The notes under the pieces were generated by a model, which did not search any database, was not told the origin of the DNA, and saw only the letters and a list, made by a program, of their open reading frames with translations. 64,000 nt of DNA from Epiperipatus broadwayi (Eukaryota > Onychophora > Udeonychophora > Euonychophora > Peripatidae). This document shows positions 27,901 to 42,900 of this stretch, piece by piece. The stretch lies in assembly GCA_028023455.1 (NCBI GenBank), contig JAQFVV010000442.1:386001-450000 (forward strand). Reading direction: 5' to 3'. The position numbers and the translations under genes were made by a program. Within the stretch, counting starts at the first letter, position 1. Each line of letters starts with the position of its first letter.

Positions 27901-30900
27901 GGTCAAACAACATTGTAGTTATAATATACTCCTTTATGAAGTTTTCTTTACGAATTGAATAAATATTTATTGATTTTTTTTTAATATTTATTGATTTACA
28001 ATTAGAAATGACAGCTAAAATAAAAACAAATACTACAATTCCATGCTAAATAGTATATTTTTAATAAGAAATCAATAGAAAAAAAAATCTCAACAGATTT
28101 AATACCATTGAAGATTGCATCATTCTAATTTGTTTAGCTAACTAAATAAGTGTGACATACACTAGTTATTAAAAAATATAAATGCTACACTTCTTCATAA
28201 TCAAGTAAAATAGAAATAGGTAATAGATTAAAATTTATATTTCGTCACTTAATTGTTATTTTCTGATCCCTTTATTATTTTATTTATTATTGAATTAATT
28301 TTTTAAAAAATATTCATTAATAAGTAATATTTAAATTATATTAATATATTATATTTAATTTTAAAACATTTTACTACTTTGATTACAAATATATATTTGA
28401 ATACTTTCCAAATTCTTAATCTTTCAAAATTGTTTGCAAATAGTATATAACCTACAGTTTATTTACACTTACTATTACTCTTTTATCAAGCAAAAAATTA
28501 CAAATTAATTTATATCATTTAACCTGAGGCTTATTTTGATACATATCAAAAAAAAAAGCTATTAAATTTATTCTTTATACTTTTTTTTTATGAATCTTCA
28601 TATTAATATCTTTTATATCAAAAAACTAAGTTTTTCTGCAGATATGGCAAATTCTTTCCTAATATAAATTAAGAGAAACAAATAATCTTTTATTATCTCC
28701 TTTATCAGCCTAGGTAAGAATTAATATTTAAAAAAAATCAACATTTTCTTTCATTTTCATATATTTATTTCGACAAAGATATAATCCCCCTATATTTATT
28801 TAACAATTAATTTTGGATTCTGTGTAGCATTTATTCATTCACTAGTTGAAATTATTTATTGCAACCTTCATATATTACTGTCTGTACCTTTTCATTCACA
28901 GTTCTTTCTCCATAAACTGTTCCTAAATTATTTATATATTATAATGCTTATATGTATAAGATACAACATTACAATACTAAAACATATATAATAGCTGGAG
29001 TGACAAACTGCAAGTACTGTGATGTGGCTACTCCTTTATCGAAGTCAGAAATCTCTCAGCCATTATGTCCAGAAAAACTTGTTAGCACCTTACTTTCCCT
29101 TTTCAATTCCCTACCCTAAGTTTTTCCCTATATTCTTCTCTATCCTGTTCCATTCCATTTCCACAATGCCATCTTTGTCCACTCCCTGGCTTTTATATCT
29201 AGATTTCCCTTATCTTTTTCTAAATCTAGCATAAAGACCAAGAACTTACTTTCTGTATAATCACTTAGTTTATATTTATTCTCCCACAATTTCATTATTT
29301 GTATCCTTTCTGCTTGTAAGCATTTACATTCAATTAACAGATGCCTAATATTTTCCATGCCTTCCTTATATAACTTGCAGACTAAATCACCCACATTTCT
29401 CCATTTATGTGTATATTCCCTTGTTGCTAAGGATCCTGTTCAAGCCTTAAACTAATTACTTCTATTACCATAAATTAACTCATACCCAATATTCTGTTTA
29501 CTTATATATATATATATTTAGACTCTTTTTACTCTCCATACTAGTTCTCCATCTCTCCAGCTTCCTATTTTTTATTAATGCATCTATTCTTCTATCCCAT
29601 TCTTTGCCACTATAACACTTAACAATCCTCCTAACACAATCATCCCACCTTTTGTACAAGTATACTGACATAAAGTCTTTATCCAAATCTTCTGCATACC
29701 ATACTACCTTTCTCACCCATCTTGTTGCCTGTCCTTTACTTATAACCCAATTAAATACTACTTTGGTTTTTATCTTACTATCCATAAATTACAATCTACT
29801 GAACATTTTCATTTTGCTTTTTGCATCTCTTATATAAAAACTTTACTATCCCATTTCTCCTTGAATTACCTACTTTACCATCCACATATCTGCATCTAAT
29901 GCATGTTTTCCTACAACTCTTTGTACTTTTTCTAAGTAATCTAACATCCCTTTACTAACACATAATGTACCATTACCATAAGTTAACCCTGATACTGCCA
30001 CTCTCTTCCATACAATTCAAGTTCCATCATATTTATTATTTGAAAACACTGTTAATTTATTTATCAATCCCTTTCTTTTCTTTGCTTCATTTATTAATTT
30101 TTTTCTCCCATTCATCCAAGCAATTCCTCTGATTACTTAAGATGATTCCCAAATAGTTATATCTATTCACCACATTTAACTTTATATCCCCCTATAAAAA
30201 ATTTTCTCTTCTCTTTCCCCAGCATTTATCATCATTACTTTTGATTTTTCTTCGTTAAATTTGATCTCCATCTCTTTACTCACCCTTTCGCAAGTCTTGA
30301 GCACAACTTCCATATCTTCCCTACTTTCTGTGCACAAGAAAATACTCAGCAAATAAAAGACCTGATAATGTATACACTCTCTTGCCATCTATTAATGGTA
30401 TCTCTACCCCTCTTTCTAGTCTTTCTATTGCCCTCTCCATTTCTCTCAAATATAACAAAAACAAAATAGGTGACATAGGGCATCCTTGCCTTAGTTCCAC
30501 CCCATTTTTAACTCTAACTGATTCTATATTTCCTAATTGATACATATAGTAATTATTTTCATACAATATCTTAATAAGATCCAGTAAAGCTCCATTCATT
30601 TCCAAATTTACTAAACTTACCCAGAATATCATATGTCTTCTCTATATCTATAAAGACGATATATAACTGCTTATCTGTATTCCTATTCATATATACAAAT
30701 AAACTATCTCCTATATGCCTATTCATCCTAAAACCTCCTTGCATTTCTCCCACTATATTAGTTTCTTTCATCCATTTTGCCACCCTTCCAGCCACCATAT
30801 ATGCAAAAACTTTACATAACACTAACATTACCACTACCGGTTTATAATTGTTTATCTTTCTATGATCCTTACCTTTTCTTTAAATAATAGTCTCACTTTT

Positions 30901-33900
30901 GTATTATTCAAGCTATCTGGAAATTCCTTCTGTGCCATCTTATTAAAACATAATAATTTTGTTCTATTTCCCAAATTCATCACTATCTCTGTTCTCCATC
31001 TATCTAAATCTCTTTCCTTTCCATTTTTCAATCTTTTCCCTGCCTCATTCAATTCATTTTTTGAAAAACTAATATCTCCATTACTATGTGCTTTTATATT
31101 TGTTATCACTCTGTTTTCACATGTAACATCTCTTCTATATCCATTACATACTTATTTATGATTAACTCTAATTCTTCTCTAGAGTTACACTATTTCTCCT
31201 CACAATTTAGTAATACTATTTCTCTCTCCTCTACATTTCTTCTTTAATATATTTTCAAAAATTTTTACTCTCATCTTTTTCACTTTTATTAATATCCACC
31301 AATAATTTACTATTTAATTTCATTCTCTTTGTAATTATCTTTTTTAGCCAACTTCTTTTTATTTAATAAGTACCACTTAATGTTAATAGCTTTTTCCCTT
31401 TCTTTTTTTAGTAGCACCCTTATATTCTCTGCATGCTTTCTTCCTCTCTTTTACACTTTTTCTAATTCTCACTTTTCTATTACTTTTATTCTTCTAAATA
31501 TTCTCACCTAAAATCCTATTTGCCACTTTTTCTACTTTATCCCACCAGTCCTTATATTCATCCCTAACAAACACTTCCATAATTTCTTCTACTATTATTT
31601 TTTATTCTTCTAACTTATTCTTGTCATTCATTCTCCATTCACATCTTTCACTATCCTTTCTACTTTTATTATTATTTTCCATCACATGTGATGTGATGTA
31701 CTGCGGCTTCTCCAAACTGCCCTCTAGTGTCATTTACTAATAATCTAATTAGCATCAACAGACAATCATTATTCTTTGACTGTTAAAAAAAAATACATAA
31801 ATATACAATATATATATCACTCTTTTAAAAAAAAAAAAAGAATTATTTATCTGAAAAACAAAATTATTTTTATCTAAATATTATTTATATAAAAAATTAT
31901 GTTATATATGTGTACGTGGACAACATTGTAAACTTCTTATGTGTATATATATTAGAGTTTATTTCAAAGCCTGAAACTTGTGTCTGTTTGCATAAACACA
32001 CATATTACATCACGTCTATGGCTTGTTCCATAAAAAAGCAGAAAAAAATATCCTTTACAAAGATATGGTTCTTAAGCAAAATTCTTTACAATTTTTAAGA
32101 AATGCCAATCAATTTTTATTCTGTATGGATTACTTTAAATCGATCTAATGATCACTAACTGAGTTAACACAAAAAATTCAAAGCTTATTTCAGAATTTTA
32201 GTATCAACGAAGAGATTGAACTCAGATTATCAATGTAACAGTTAATTACATTTGTAAAAATTCTACTAAGCAATAAATGATTAGTCTTATTTTGTAAAAT
32301 ATTACTTTGATTTAGGCTATTAAAGATATTGCTTTAAACAAGCATGAGTAACCTGCATTCCAATAGTTGTATTCATTTCTTTAAGATTTTCTTTAAGGTA
32401 TACTTAGTTCATAATTATATCAGCGTAATAGCTTGTTGAATAAAACATGTTTTTGTTTTTTATTTTTAAAAATAAAAAAAATTATATGCAGCACATTATA
32501 CCAAATATAATATAGCAGGAATTGATGATGATCGTGTGTGATGAGTAGTGGTTTAAATATATTTGTGATTTTTTTTTTCCATTATAGGAAATTTCTCATG
32601 AGGCTCATTACTCAGAAAAAATAGTTCCTACCTGTACTAGAATATGCCAGAAAAAATAAAATGTTTTTGATAACCTGTCCTTAGAAATAAAAAACTTTTA
32701 TATGTGTTTGTGTGTACAAGTTAAATATTATTGTCGTTTATTACATATGAATGCTACAGAATATATATATATATATATTACTCTTAAAACAGAGCTGTAT
32801 AAATGAACAAAATTCTGCAGACATAAATAGAAATATGTATATATAATTATTTATAGTTATTGATAATTAAAATGAAATTAATAATATATTTCTAAAGCTT
32901 TAATTTGTTTTAATGGCTATCTCTTTTTTTTTTTCCTTGTGTAGTATAACTTGTAATATATATGTAATATTACACTTACCAAGAACCTATTCAATGAATC
33001 TTTGATATAAGCATATATGATTGTGATTTCAATGGCTCCAACTGAACTAAATTTAGAAAGTTTTGTTCATTAATTAACTATTCAGTAATAATCAGATTTA
33101 TATATATATTTGATAAAAGCCTTTTCATGATATGAATATTTTAAATACATATAACATATTTCAGGCATGTCATTATTGCACATTAACTCTTATACTGGTT
33201 TGATAAAAATTATAATTCTATTTAACATTCTGGTAAAGGTTTAACTTTAATGATATAAGTGTAATAATGACAATAATGATAAACATAATGCATATAATCA
33301 AGATAAAAGAAATGTCATAATCATTTTTAGGGAGGAAGTAGAGAAGTAGCCATTAATAAATATTTCTCATCTATGATTTTTGTTTTCCTAATTATTTTTT
33401 CTTAATATAGTTGCTCTTATTTCTACTGGACGAATGATGTTCTTTGGAAAAAGAAAAGACATGTTACCTTATTTTGCAGCAATTGATTACCCTTGCCCAG
33501 CTTATAAAAATCCTTCTGATTATTACTGTAAGTATATATTATAAATCTGTATTACATATTTACATTTGAAATATGAATTTAATGCACTTTTTAAAATTAT
33601 ATTATGACATAAGTTAGTAAAAATTATTAATAATTATTGATAATTAAAATAATATTATGATCCCACACATAAACATGAGAAATCCAGTAAATTGGTTATG
33701 TCTAAAAACAGAACTGTCATAATAAAAATAGATTTTTTTTTGTATGTTTTGATAAGGGTCATAACAGTTCAATATGATGACAAACACATCTACACATGTT
33801 CAAAGTTTGATTTCAGTAATTGAAAAAGTGACTAACTTTTGCCACTTTTGGGATAAGGTGAATACCTGGAAAATATATTCATAAAAAAAGTTTTTTCCTA

Positions 33901-36900
33901 TATTTATATTAAGAAATGTTTGTCATGATACCAAGATATTTATAATTGAGTGCAAAAATGTTTTCAAAAATGCTTAAAAGTCACAGACATGCAAGCAGTA
34001 AAATCAACTACAAAAGACTTCACTAGTTTGTTATTTGTAAAAAATGATAACTGATGTGACAGATAAAATAAAGTCAAAAGCATGAGGTCCATTCCTACCA
34101 CTTAATTACATCTTTTATTATTTAATATTTTCATCATATTTTATTATTTTCTTAACTTTTTTGTCATAAAATGGCAAAATTAAGCATTTCTTCATTCTGA
34201 TTGGTACATTAAATGCAACATATCAATTGCTCCCAGGATGCTATGCTCTGATATTGTTCTCTTACACTGACATGTCATTGTCATATATAAGTGTTAGAGG
34301 AAACTTTTGTGACAATGTGATATGACAATAATTTGAAGATATTTAAAAATTCAATCCATATTATTTGTATACATATCAAAAAAAAAAAAAAATCACCATT
34401 ATGGAAAATAGACTGGATATATCAAAATAGATTTTTATTATATTTTATTATTACATTTGTTTTTAAAATTTTTTATGTTTATAGATAAGAATATTTTATA
34501 TATTTTATTGCTTTTTTATTTTTTCCTATTGTAATACATTATTATGTTATAAATATTTTAAAGTAATTAATTTCTTTTAATTTATATTTGTTTCTTGTTT
34601 ACTGGCAAGTATTAGCAAATAAATATGTATAAATAGCTTGTATGATAAATGTTAATGTCAATTGAATAACAACAATAGCTACTATTGCTTTTCTCTTATA
34701 ATTCTCTGTTTAGTTTCATAGATTATATATAAGCATTACTAGTAATATGTATTCACATTTTTTATGATATATATAATATAAATTAAACAAGCCTTAATAG
34801 TGTCGCTAAGCTTGATGTTTGTTGCGGATATAATATTTACAAAAATTTGAATTGCTTTCTCATTTCCATTCAGTAGTCATTATGTCAAAAAAAGATCCTT
34901 TTTTAGTTTTAAAATTTAGCTAGTTTTTATAATTATTTGTCATATATTGTCTATGCTGTTAAATTTATTCACAAGATAGTGTTACTAAAAAGGCATAGTG
35001 TTAGAAGGGGGAGGTGAGTGACATTTATATATATATAGTAATCATATCTGTTCTCACCATTTATCACTTTACTTGTAAACTATCCAAAAAATATAAACTA
35101 ACAAAAAGTATATTAAAATTCACAAGATAATAAAAAAAATCTAAATTTTCTGGCGTAGCAACTATCAGTTTTTTCTTTTGTGGTGCCCTCTCTAAGTCTC
35201 ATGTTGTCAAATTTCACACTGTTATTGACTTGTGTAAACTAATTCAATCAAATTTTTTTTTGTTCTAAATAAAAGCAATATCTGTGGGGTTTTTTTTTTT
35301 TTCAAAAATTTAAAATTTCATTTGAAATGACTTCTAAGTACAAAGCTAATGATTATAGCAATTCTGCTAATTCAGCTTCATGTAAATGATAAAATTATAA
35401 TTATTAATTTAATAACAAGAAAAAAAATTATACTATGAAGTCAGTGTTTGATTAAGAAAAAACAATCTTCTATTCATAAAATAAAAGAACAAATATGTTT
35501 TTATAACAATTAAAAAAAAAGTGCAGTAAGCTTTTTTTTTTTAAAGGAAGTGTAATTCTCATCCACTAAGTCATTAATTTTCTCTGCATTATTCTATTTT
35601 TTTTAAAAATTATTTTTGTTTATAATATTAATTTGTTTATGCACTGTAATTTTTTAAACAACTTGTATCATGGGTATGTGGAAACACATTTTAGAAAGTT
35701 TTAATGTTCTATATTTACATGTGGTGTGAAGAAAAGTATTGCACTCATATGTGTCTTTATAGTATACTCTCTAATTTATATCAGCCACTATATTGGATAA
35801 AGTCACAGTTTCCCTGTATATGACTTTGCCTCACTATTAGCATATAATTTCAAGAATTGATGAGAGTGATGTCAAACATTTTTATATATACCATCTGTAG
35901 ATATTTTGCATAAGTAATATACCAGTAATGCTATTCTAGTTCATCTGTCATTTCTCATCAAATAATTGCACCACCTGTCTCTCCTTAATTCATTATGCTT
36001 TCACTTTACAAACATAATGAGTAAAAATATATTTATCAAACAGCATAAATAGTAAAAAACATTAAAGCACTTTATAATGATCCTTTGCATATGAATAAGA
36101 AATATTTAGATGATATATATTACATATACATGCATATAAATTTAACTAATTATATTTCTTATATTTCATAGTGGACTTGGTTACATTTGATAACTTGTCT
36201 CCTGAAGCAATGTTGGAATCAAGTCAACGATTGGAACAGCTTAGTGATTTTTTCAGACGGCGTCAGGATGCTATTTCTGATCCTGGACCTCCTGGCATTC
36301 CGCCACCAGTAACATTTAGATCAAATGTGTTCTCACAAATATTTTATTTATGGATGTAAGTACTAAAGCATTATTCTGTTTTAAAATTTTGTTGGTATAG
36401 TTGTTAATTTTTTTTTATTATTTTTCAGACGAGCATTAATTTATATGTTTCCTTACAATGTATTGGCTGCCATGCATGAGATTTTTCTTAATCTCCTGAT
36501 GTCAGTTCTTGTAGGAGTCATTTTCATGGACCTCAACAAATTAGGAACATCTATAAATGATAAATTTGGTTTCATTTTCACCATGACATCAGTTGCGCTC
36601 TGGCCCAATCTACTACTGATGATATCTCGAGGTATTTACCTTTTGATTTACATTTTTGTTTTTTGATTTTACATTTGATTTATCTTTTGCCCTTATGTAT
36701 ATTGTCATATGTTTAATTAATGAATATTTTATATTAACCATACTCATTTATAATCCAAATGATAGGAATTAAGCATAAAATTTCCTTTAAATATACCAGG
36801 TATATGAGGAATGCTTGTATTTCAAATATTTAAATATACCAATAAATATCACATGATTATATTGGCTTATATTTAACATATGCACCTAGGAACTACTCTC

Positions 36901-39900
36901 TTCACCCACATCCAGAACTATCTATTACAAGACTGAATAGGAGGAAGAGAATAGCTATTAACAGCAATAATTGAGTACTTGCCCTTACATATTTACATTT
37001 TATCTCTCATATCCATGCACACACACATATATATCTTTTCAGGATAATTATAATCAATTGCTCTACAAATGCTCATTTTGTATCTTTAAAAGTCTTTTGC
37101 TACTACATTTTATAATTCTGTTTAACAATTTTATATATTAAATCATTATCATCATTATTTATTTGCCAAAAAACAGACAATATTCACTTCATTCATTTAT
37201 ACAATCTTATTTAAATTTTCTATAATTTACTTTACTCTTCAAATAACTCATAGTTTATTTTCTTCTTAAGATTGTCATTTAATTTCTTCTTCTCTTACCT
37301 CACTTTCTTTTATCCTCTCCAGCCTCTTCTAAAAATTTTTTTCATAATTCATATACTTCAAAATCCATTCTCAGCACAATTTTTTTTAAATACTTTTGAT
37401 AATAATCTTTTTCCACTTACTCTTTTCAAATATCTTCTGTAGTTCTAAAGTTATCATTTCAACTTATTTTTTCCAAAGTTATATCTTTAAAGCCACTAAT
37501 ACTTTTTTAATTACACTCAATTTTCTGGATGTAAATTACAATTTTTTTATAATATCACTTATAATTAATAGTATCACATACAAAGATCTTACCAATTCCA
37601 AGTTGATAGCAACATTTTTCTTAATCCTTATGGAAATTTGTTATTTTTATTTTAGAAAAAGTACAGTCAACATGTTAATAGACAGTGACCAATTATATAT
37701 TATAAATTCTTTCTTATGCAAAAAGCCTTTACAGTATACAATTTTCATTGGTCATTGTCTTACATTTAATTCACAAGCTAGGAAACAATCTGAGGATATT
37801 GGATGAGTAGACACTAGATAGGGAATTTATGCACAAACCTTCTTGCATCCATTGATTACTAAGGCTTGCACTGGGTTGGCAGTATTGTGTCAGGAATATG
37901 CTATTGTTTTAATAGCTTATGTAAGCATAAGAAATGGTGATCATGTGATTTTTCAGTAATCACTGTCTATTAACATCTGACTGAATTTTTCTATAATAAA
38001 AATAACAAATTTCCATGTAGTTTAAAATATTTCACCAATTATATATAATGAAAAATTATTAATACATACATATTGTCAAACTTTTATCTTGCAAATATTT
38101 ACTTCATAAAGTTTTTACATAAGGTGAAAAAAAATATGTGCTCTCTTTCAAACCAATTTTTTATTCTATGTCATTCAACACTCCAAACAAAACATTAAGC
38201 TACTTTTTTAGTTCTAATTTTAAAACATCCCAGAATAATAGTCTAGTCTCATTAAAAACCTGTTTAATCATTATGATTCTTATTCTGATTTTTTTTTATT
38301 ACTATTTTTCTAACCTATTCTATAACTTTCTTTTCCAATGTTTAATCTTGTATTCTTTCTACCAATTTCCATTACTTTAGTCTTACATGAATTTATTGCT
38401 ATCTTTAACTTTCTAATGGGGTCTATGAATCTTACACAATACTTAATGAAGTTCATTCTTCCTATCCCCAAATATCACTAGCAAATGTGATACATCGTTC
38501 TATTTTCAAAGCTAGCTCCATCTATATCAAAACTTTTTTAAAAAAATTAAATACTGTATAGAAATATTATCTTATTGTAATTAATATTTTTTTTTTTAAT
38601 AGTTTGGTCATCGAAGTCGTGGATTGATCGTGATTTAAAAGATAAACTATACTGGAGGTGGTCTTTTATAATTGCAAAGGTATTACTTTTTTAACTAGAT
38701 AAAAATTGTTTTATATAAGTCAGAGCATTGAAATACCCTTTATTGAGCTCATTGGCAAATGAATATTAGGTTGTGTGTGTGTATATATATATATAGACAT
38801 ACTGTAAGCTGTGTACAGCTATTATTTACTTTTATATATTAGCTGAAATACACAGGCTTATATATACCTGCGTCTATATATGTAATAGACATTTATCTTT
38901 TCGACATATGTGTGTTCGGGTGTATCAGTGTTATGAGATAGTGTGGAGAGTGGTGGGTCATGTGAAAGTCTGTGCTCATACCCTGTCTATTTTATATATT
39001 ATCATTTTGATTATTGCAGAGTTTATTTCTGAGCTTTTTGCTTATATATATAATAGTCAACAACATAAAACTAAAAAAACTAGTTTCAAGAAATATTTTT
39101 TATCAGCTGTTCCAATCCTCTTAAATGCCACTAACAACAAATCAAAATAGATTAGGATCTTATTTTTATATAAAGCAATTTTATTTCTTTATATGAAATA
39201 TAATGCTGTTTTTTTTTTCTATAGTTATTAAATATACATATAATTAATTCTCTTCTGAACAGGCAAAATTAAATTCAATTTTTTTAATTTTTATAAATCT
39301 TATCATAACTATATACATACATATAATTTATTTGTAATAAAAGCAAAAACCGGCTTTTATCTTATAAAATTTAATATACTATTATTAAAATCTACCATAG
39401 ATATAAAGTCATAAGTATTGATTTTATCTAACAGAAATAGGAGTAAATGATGAAGTTCGCTAAAAATCCCGGATGTAAATCTAATAAGGAATAAAAATTT
39501 CTCCTATCTGGTCAGACTTTATATATATATAAAACTTGTTAAAAATATCAAGCAGAGCATCTGTAATAACAAAAGACAGTCTAAAAAAGTATTAATAACT
39601 ATTTATCTAACAATAAACTTGTTCTGGTCCAATTAATAAAATATAGCATGTGTGAATTAAATATATATTAAATACAAAGCAAGGGAAAAAAAGTTGCATA
39701 TTATGAAATAATTTATGTGGACTTATTTAACATCGAAAAAATAGAATTTGAATTTCTCCTCATTGAGAAGATAGTACTTTATTATGACCATTTTGGCAAC
39801 TTTTTTATACGATTTCATAATTAAGTACGGATGAAATAAAACTTTTAATCTTACAGAAACACAGTATCTATAGTAAAAAAGTATTAATAATTATTTATTT

Positions 39901-42900
39901 AACAGCAAACTTGCTCTGGCTCATTTAATAAAATAATAAAACGTGTGTGCTAAGAGTACATTAACACAGGAAAAATATAACTTGAATTTATCCTCATACT
40001 CCAACAATACTTTATAATGAAACATTTTTTTAAATTTTCAAATAAGTTGATAAATACTGAAATGATTTATCTTATATATATTGGGACAGTCAGTCTTAAA
40101 TGACTGCCACAAAGATGGCTGCAAGCATAGTTGCAGCCCAAACAAATGTACATATTATAATAAAAGGAGTAGTCTGTGCAGGTATATTTTCTCTGTTGCT
40201 TACACACACAATATATTGTAAATAAATAGAATGAATGGTGGTAATACGCTTATAAATAAACAAATGCGGACACCACATGTAAATATATATTTTGCTGTTA
40301 ATAAATGCTATATATTGTTTTTATTTATGATATGAATAAATATGGCAAGGGATTAAAGAAATGATTGTGGGAAACTGAAATGTATTCGCAAGTAACCTAT
40401 CAGTAAACATGTTTTATTTTGATTTTATTTCAGATTCTCAAATGTTGTATTTTTTTTCTGTTGCTTGTTGAATATTCTTTTTGGAAAACTTAAAAACAAT
40501 TTTTATGTGACAGCAAGTATACAGTTTTATATATATATATTTTTTTAGAACTTAATGTTCATGACTGCAGGCAAGCCAATGACCTCTTTCTTTTATTGTA
40601 TAATGTTTTTGGAAGAAAAATGTAGAAATTGTATCAGTGGTCATTCAGCTTGACAGCAAATCAAAATTATTTAATTAAATAAATGTGATTTTATTTTATT
40701 GTTTAAAGAAATCAAGGGATTGGAAATTTAAATGGTCTGTGAAATTCTGAAATTAATTAAAAGATAAAGTTATCGCAAGACAAATATTTTTTCCAAGGAG
40801 ATAGCTAAAATTAAATCCATTGTTTGGACTTAAGTAATTAAAAACAGGGATTAATAATTTAATTGAAAACAGAAATGTAAAAGCAATAACTTGTGGAGGG
40901 GGTGAAAGAATACACCCTGTAATGGGGGGGGGATATATAAAGGCTGGTCAGGTGAAATTGATTTAGTTAGCTGGGTTATATTCGTTGATACTCACAGGCA
41001 CTCTTACCCGTTCTCTTTGAGTTAGCAGTATAGTTTTCGAAGTATACTGACGGAAAAGCAGAATTATGAGTGAAAAACTATTTTTTCGGAATGCTGAACA
41101 AGTGGAAGAGTCATTAATAGCTGAACATATTTTAAAAAGTATTAACCGAAGGGAGAAAGAATACTGCCCAATTAAATAAAGAAGAAAGGAAGCAATACGG
41201 AATGGAATCAAGATTTATTAGTGACACAACAATGAACATGGAGTAGAAAACCAAGTTCGGTACATTCGCACCACTCTAAGACCTACATAGCCATCCAGTG
41301 ATGTGACTTTCTATTTCTTAAAGTGTAGCTGCTATGGACAATTTGCCAACCTCCATTGAAACCCTGTTAAGTAATCACCTGCACAGCAGATATTATCGCC
41401 CTCAAAATCCTAGCCCGGAGAAGAACGAAGCCTTTGGGAAGTATTATTTATGTTTTTATATCTATTTTTGTGTCTTATTACTAGTAATTTGTTCTTTTAC
41501 TAATATTGCTATTATTAAATGAACCAATGAATTGCGTAATTCAATTATAAATATTTCTTTTGTAATTTTAACATAAAGGTACACGTAATTCATTAGAGTA
41601 TCGGAAATATTTCAAAATAGTGAAATAGAAATAATTGGGTGGTTTGGGCATTGGATGTATGTGTTTCACCTTGTAATAATAGTAAATTTATTCCATGCGC
41701 TATGTGCAGGATAGTTTTCATAAGGAATAAAGGTGTGTAGGAAAGTGTTCCAAATAATTATTATTGTCCGCTACTTGTAGGACTCATATTATGGAACGTT
41801 TAAGATTCAAATATCATTAACTCATGGCTAAATCATTATTTTAACTTAAACAAAGGTATATAGATCACCACAAGTGGAAGGGTGAGGGTCGTTTTTTTTA
41901 TTATGAAACGTGAGCATACCATGGCCAATACACATTGTTTTCATATAAGTAATTTATTCAAAGTTTTGGGTTTAAAGTGTAAGCAGGGGAGAATTTCAGA
42001 CCATTCCTTTCCCATTTATGAAACTATTTAAAATTTATTTATACGCTTGAATTTTAATTAATATCGTTTATGTGTGTTTATTCTCTTCTTTATTCTGTAA
42101 ATATTTATATAATTATAGAGGGCTTAATAAATTTAACATCTAATTTTAAAGTATGGTGTTGTGCTGTGTATTTAATAATGATATTATTGTTTGACCTTTT
42201 CTGTTAATGAAGCAACAAACCACCATCCCGAGATCATGAGTTGATTGAGCTAGTCAGGGATTAAACTTACCAGGATCGGGAATCATTCGTTAGGCATTCA
42301 CTTTTCTATTGATTTTATATATATAAAAAGAAAATATAAGAGATTATAACTCTTTATTAATTACATGATCATATCCCTTGGGGAGGGGAGCAATCTCTTT
42401 CTTAAGGTGGCGTGCAAAGGTTGCAGTAAACGAACCTTTCAAAGGTATGATTATAGTAATGTATATTTTGGATGCCTTTGAATATTTCTTAATTGTCGCT
42501 CGATGTTAGAAAACGCATGACATGCTCAATTCGTATAGAGACGCAGGCAGCAATCATTACAATGTATGTGTAATGATATTATTATTCGATATCTGTATTT
42601 CTTCGAAGTTTAAATATTAATAAATACAGTAATCTAAATATATATAAAGTACAACTTTAAAAACTTATATCCATCTAGGAGAGCTTTCGACTAGCTTTGT
42701 AGTCTTTGTCAACTAATACTTTCAAAGTCTAGCCTTCCCATAATTCATTGATTTTTATGTTTGAAAGTGTTAGTTAACAAGATTATGAAGCTAAACAAAA
42801 ATGCTCCTGGGTGGATCTAAGTTTTTAAAGTTGTACTTTATATATATTTAGGTTACTGTATTTATTAATATTTAATTACATGATTACATATATATATAAC

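Noticed and set aside
30862-31161. 99-codon plus-strand open frame
   Set aside because: Antisense shadow of the LINE reverse transcriptase on the minus strand.
37396-37806. 136-codon open frame, the longest unassigned one
   Set aside because: Composition is Phe/Ile/Asn/Ser-rich as expected from AT/pyrimidine-rich DNA, and its end runs into MITE family A copy 2. No motif or homology recognised.
40963-41211. 82-codon open frame on the minus strand
   Set aside because: Lies in the unexplained insertion-like block, has no recognisable domain or splice context and is no longer than expected by chance.
42215-42300. tRNA-like GC-richer stretch
   Set aside because: No cloverleaf could be closed and no B box at the right distance.
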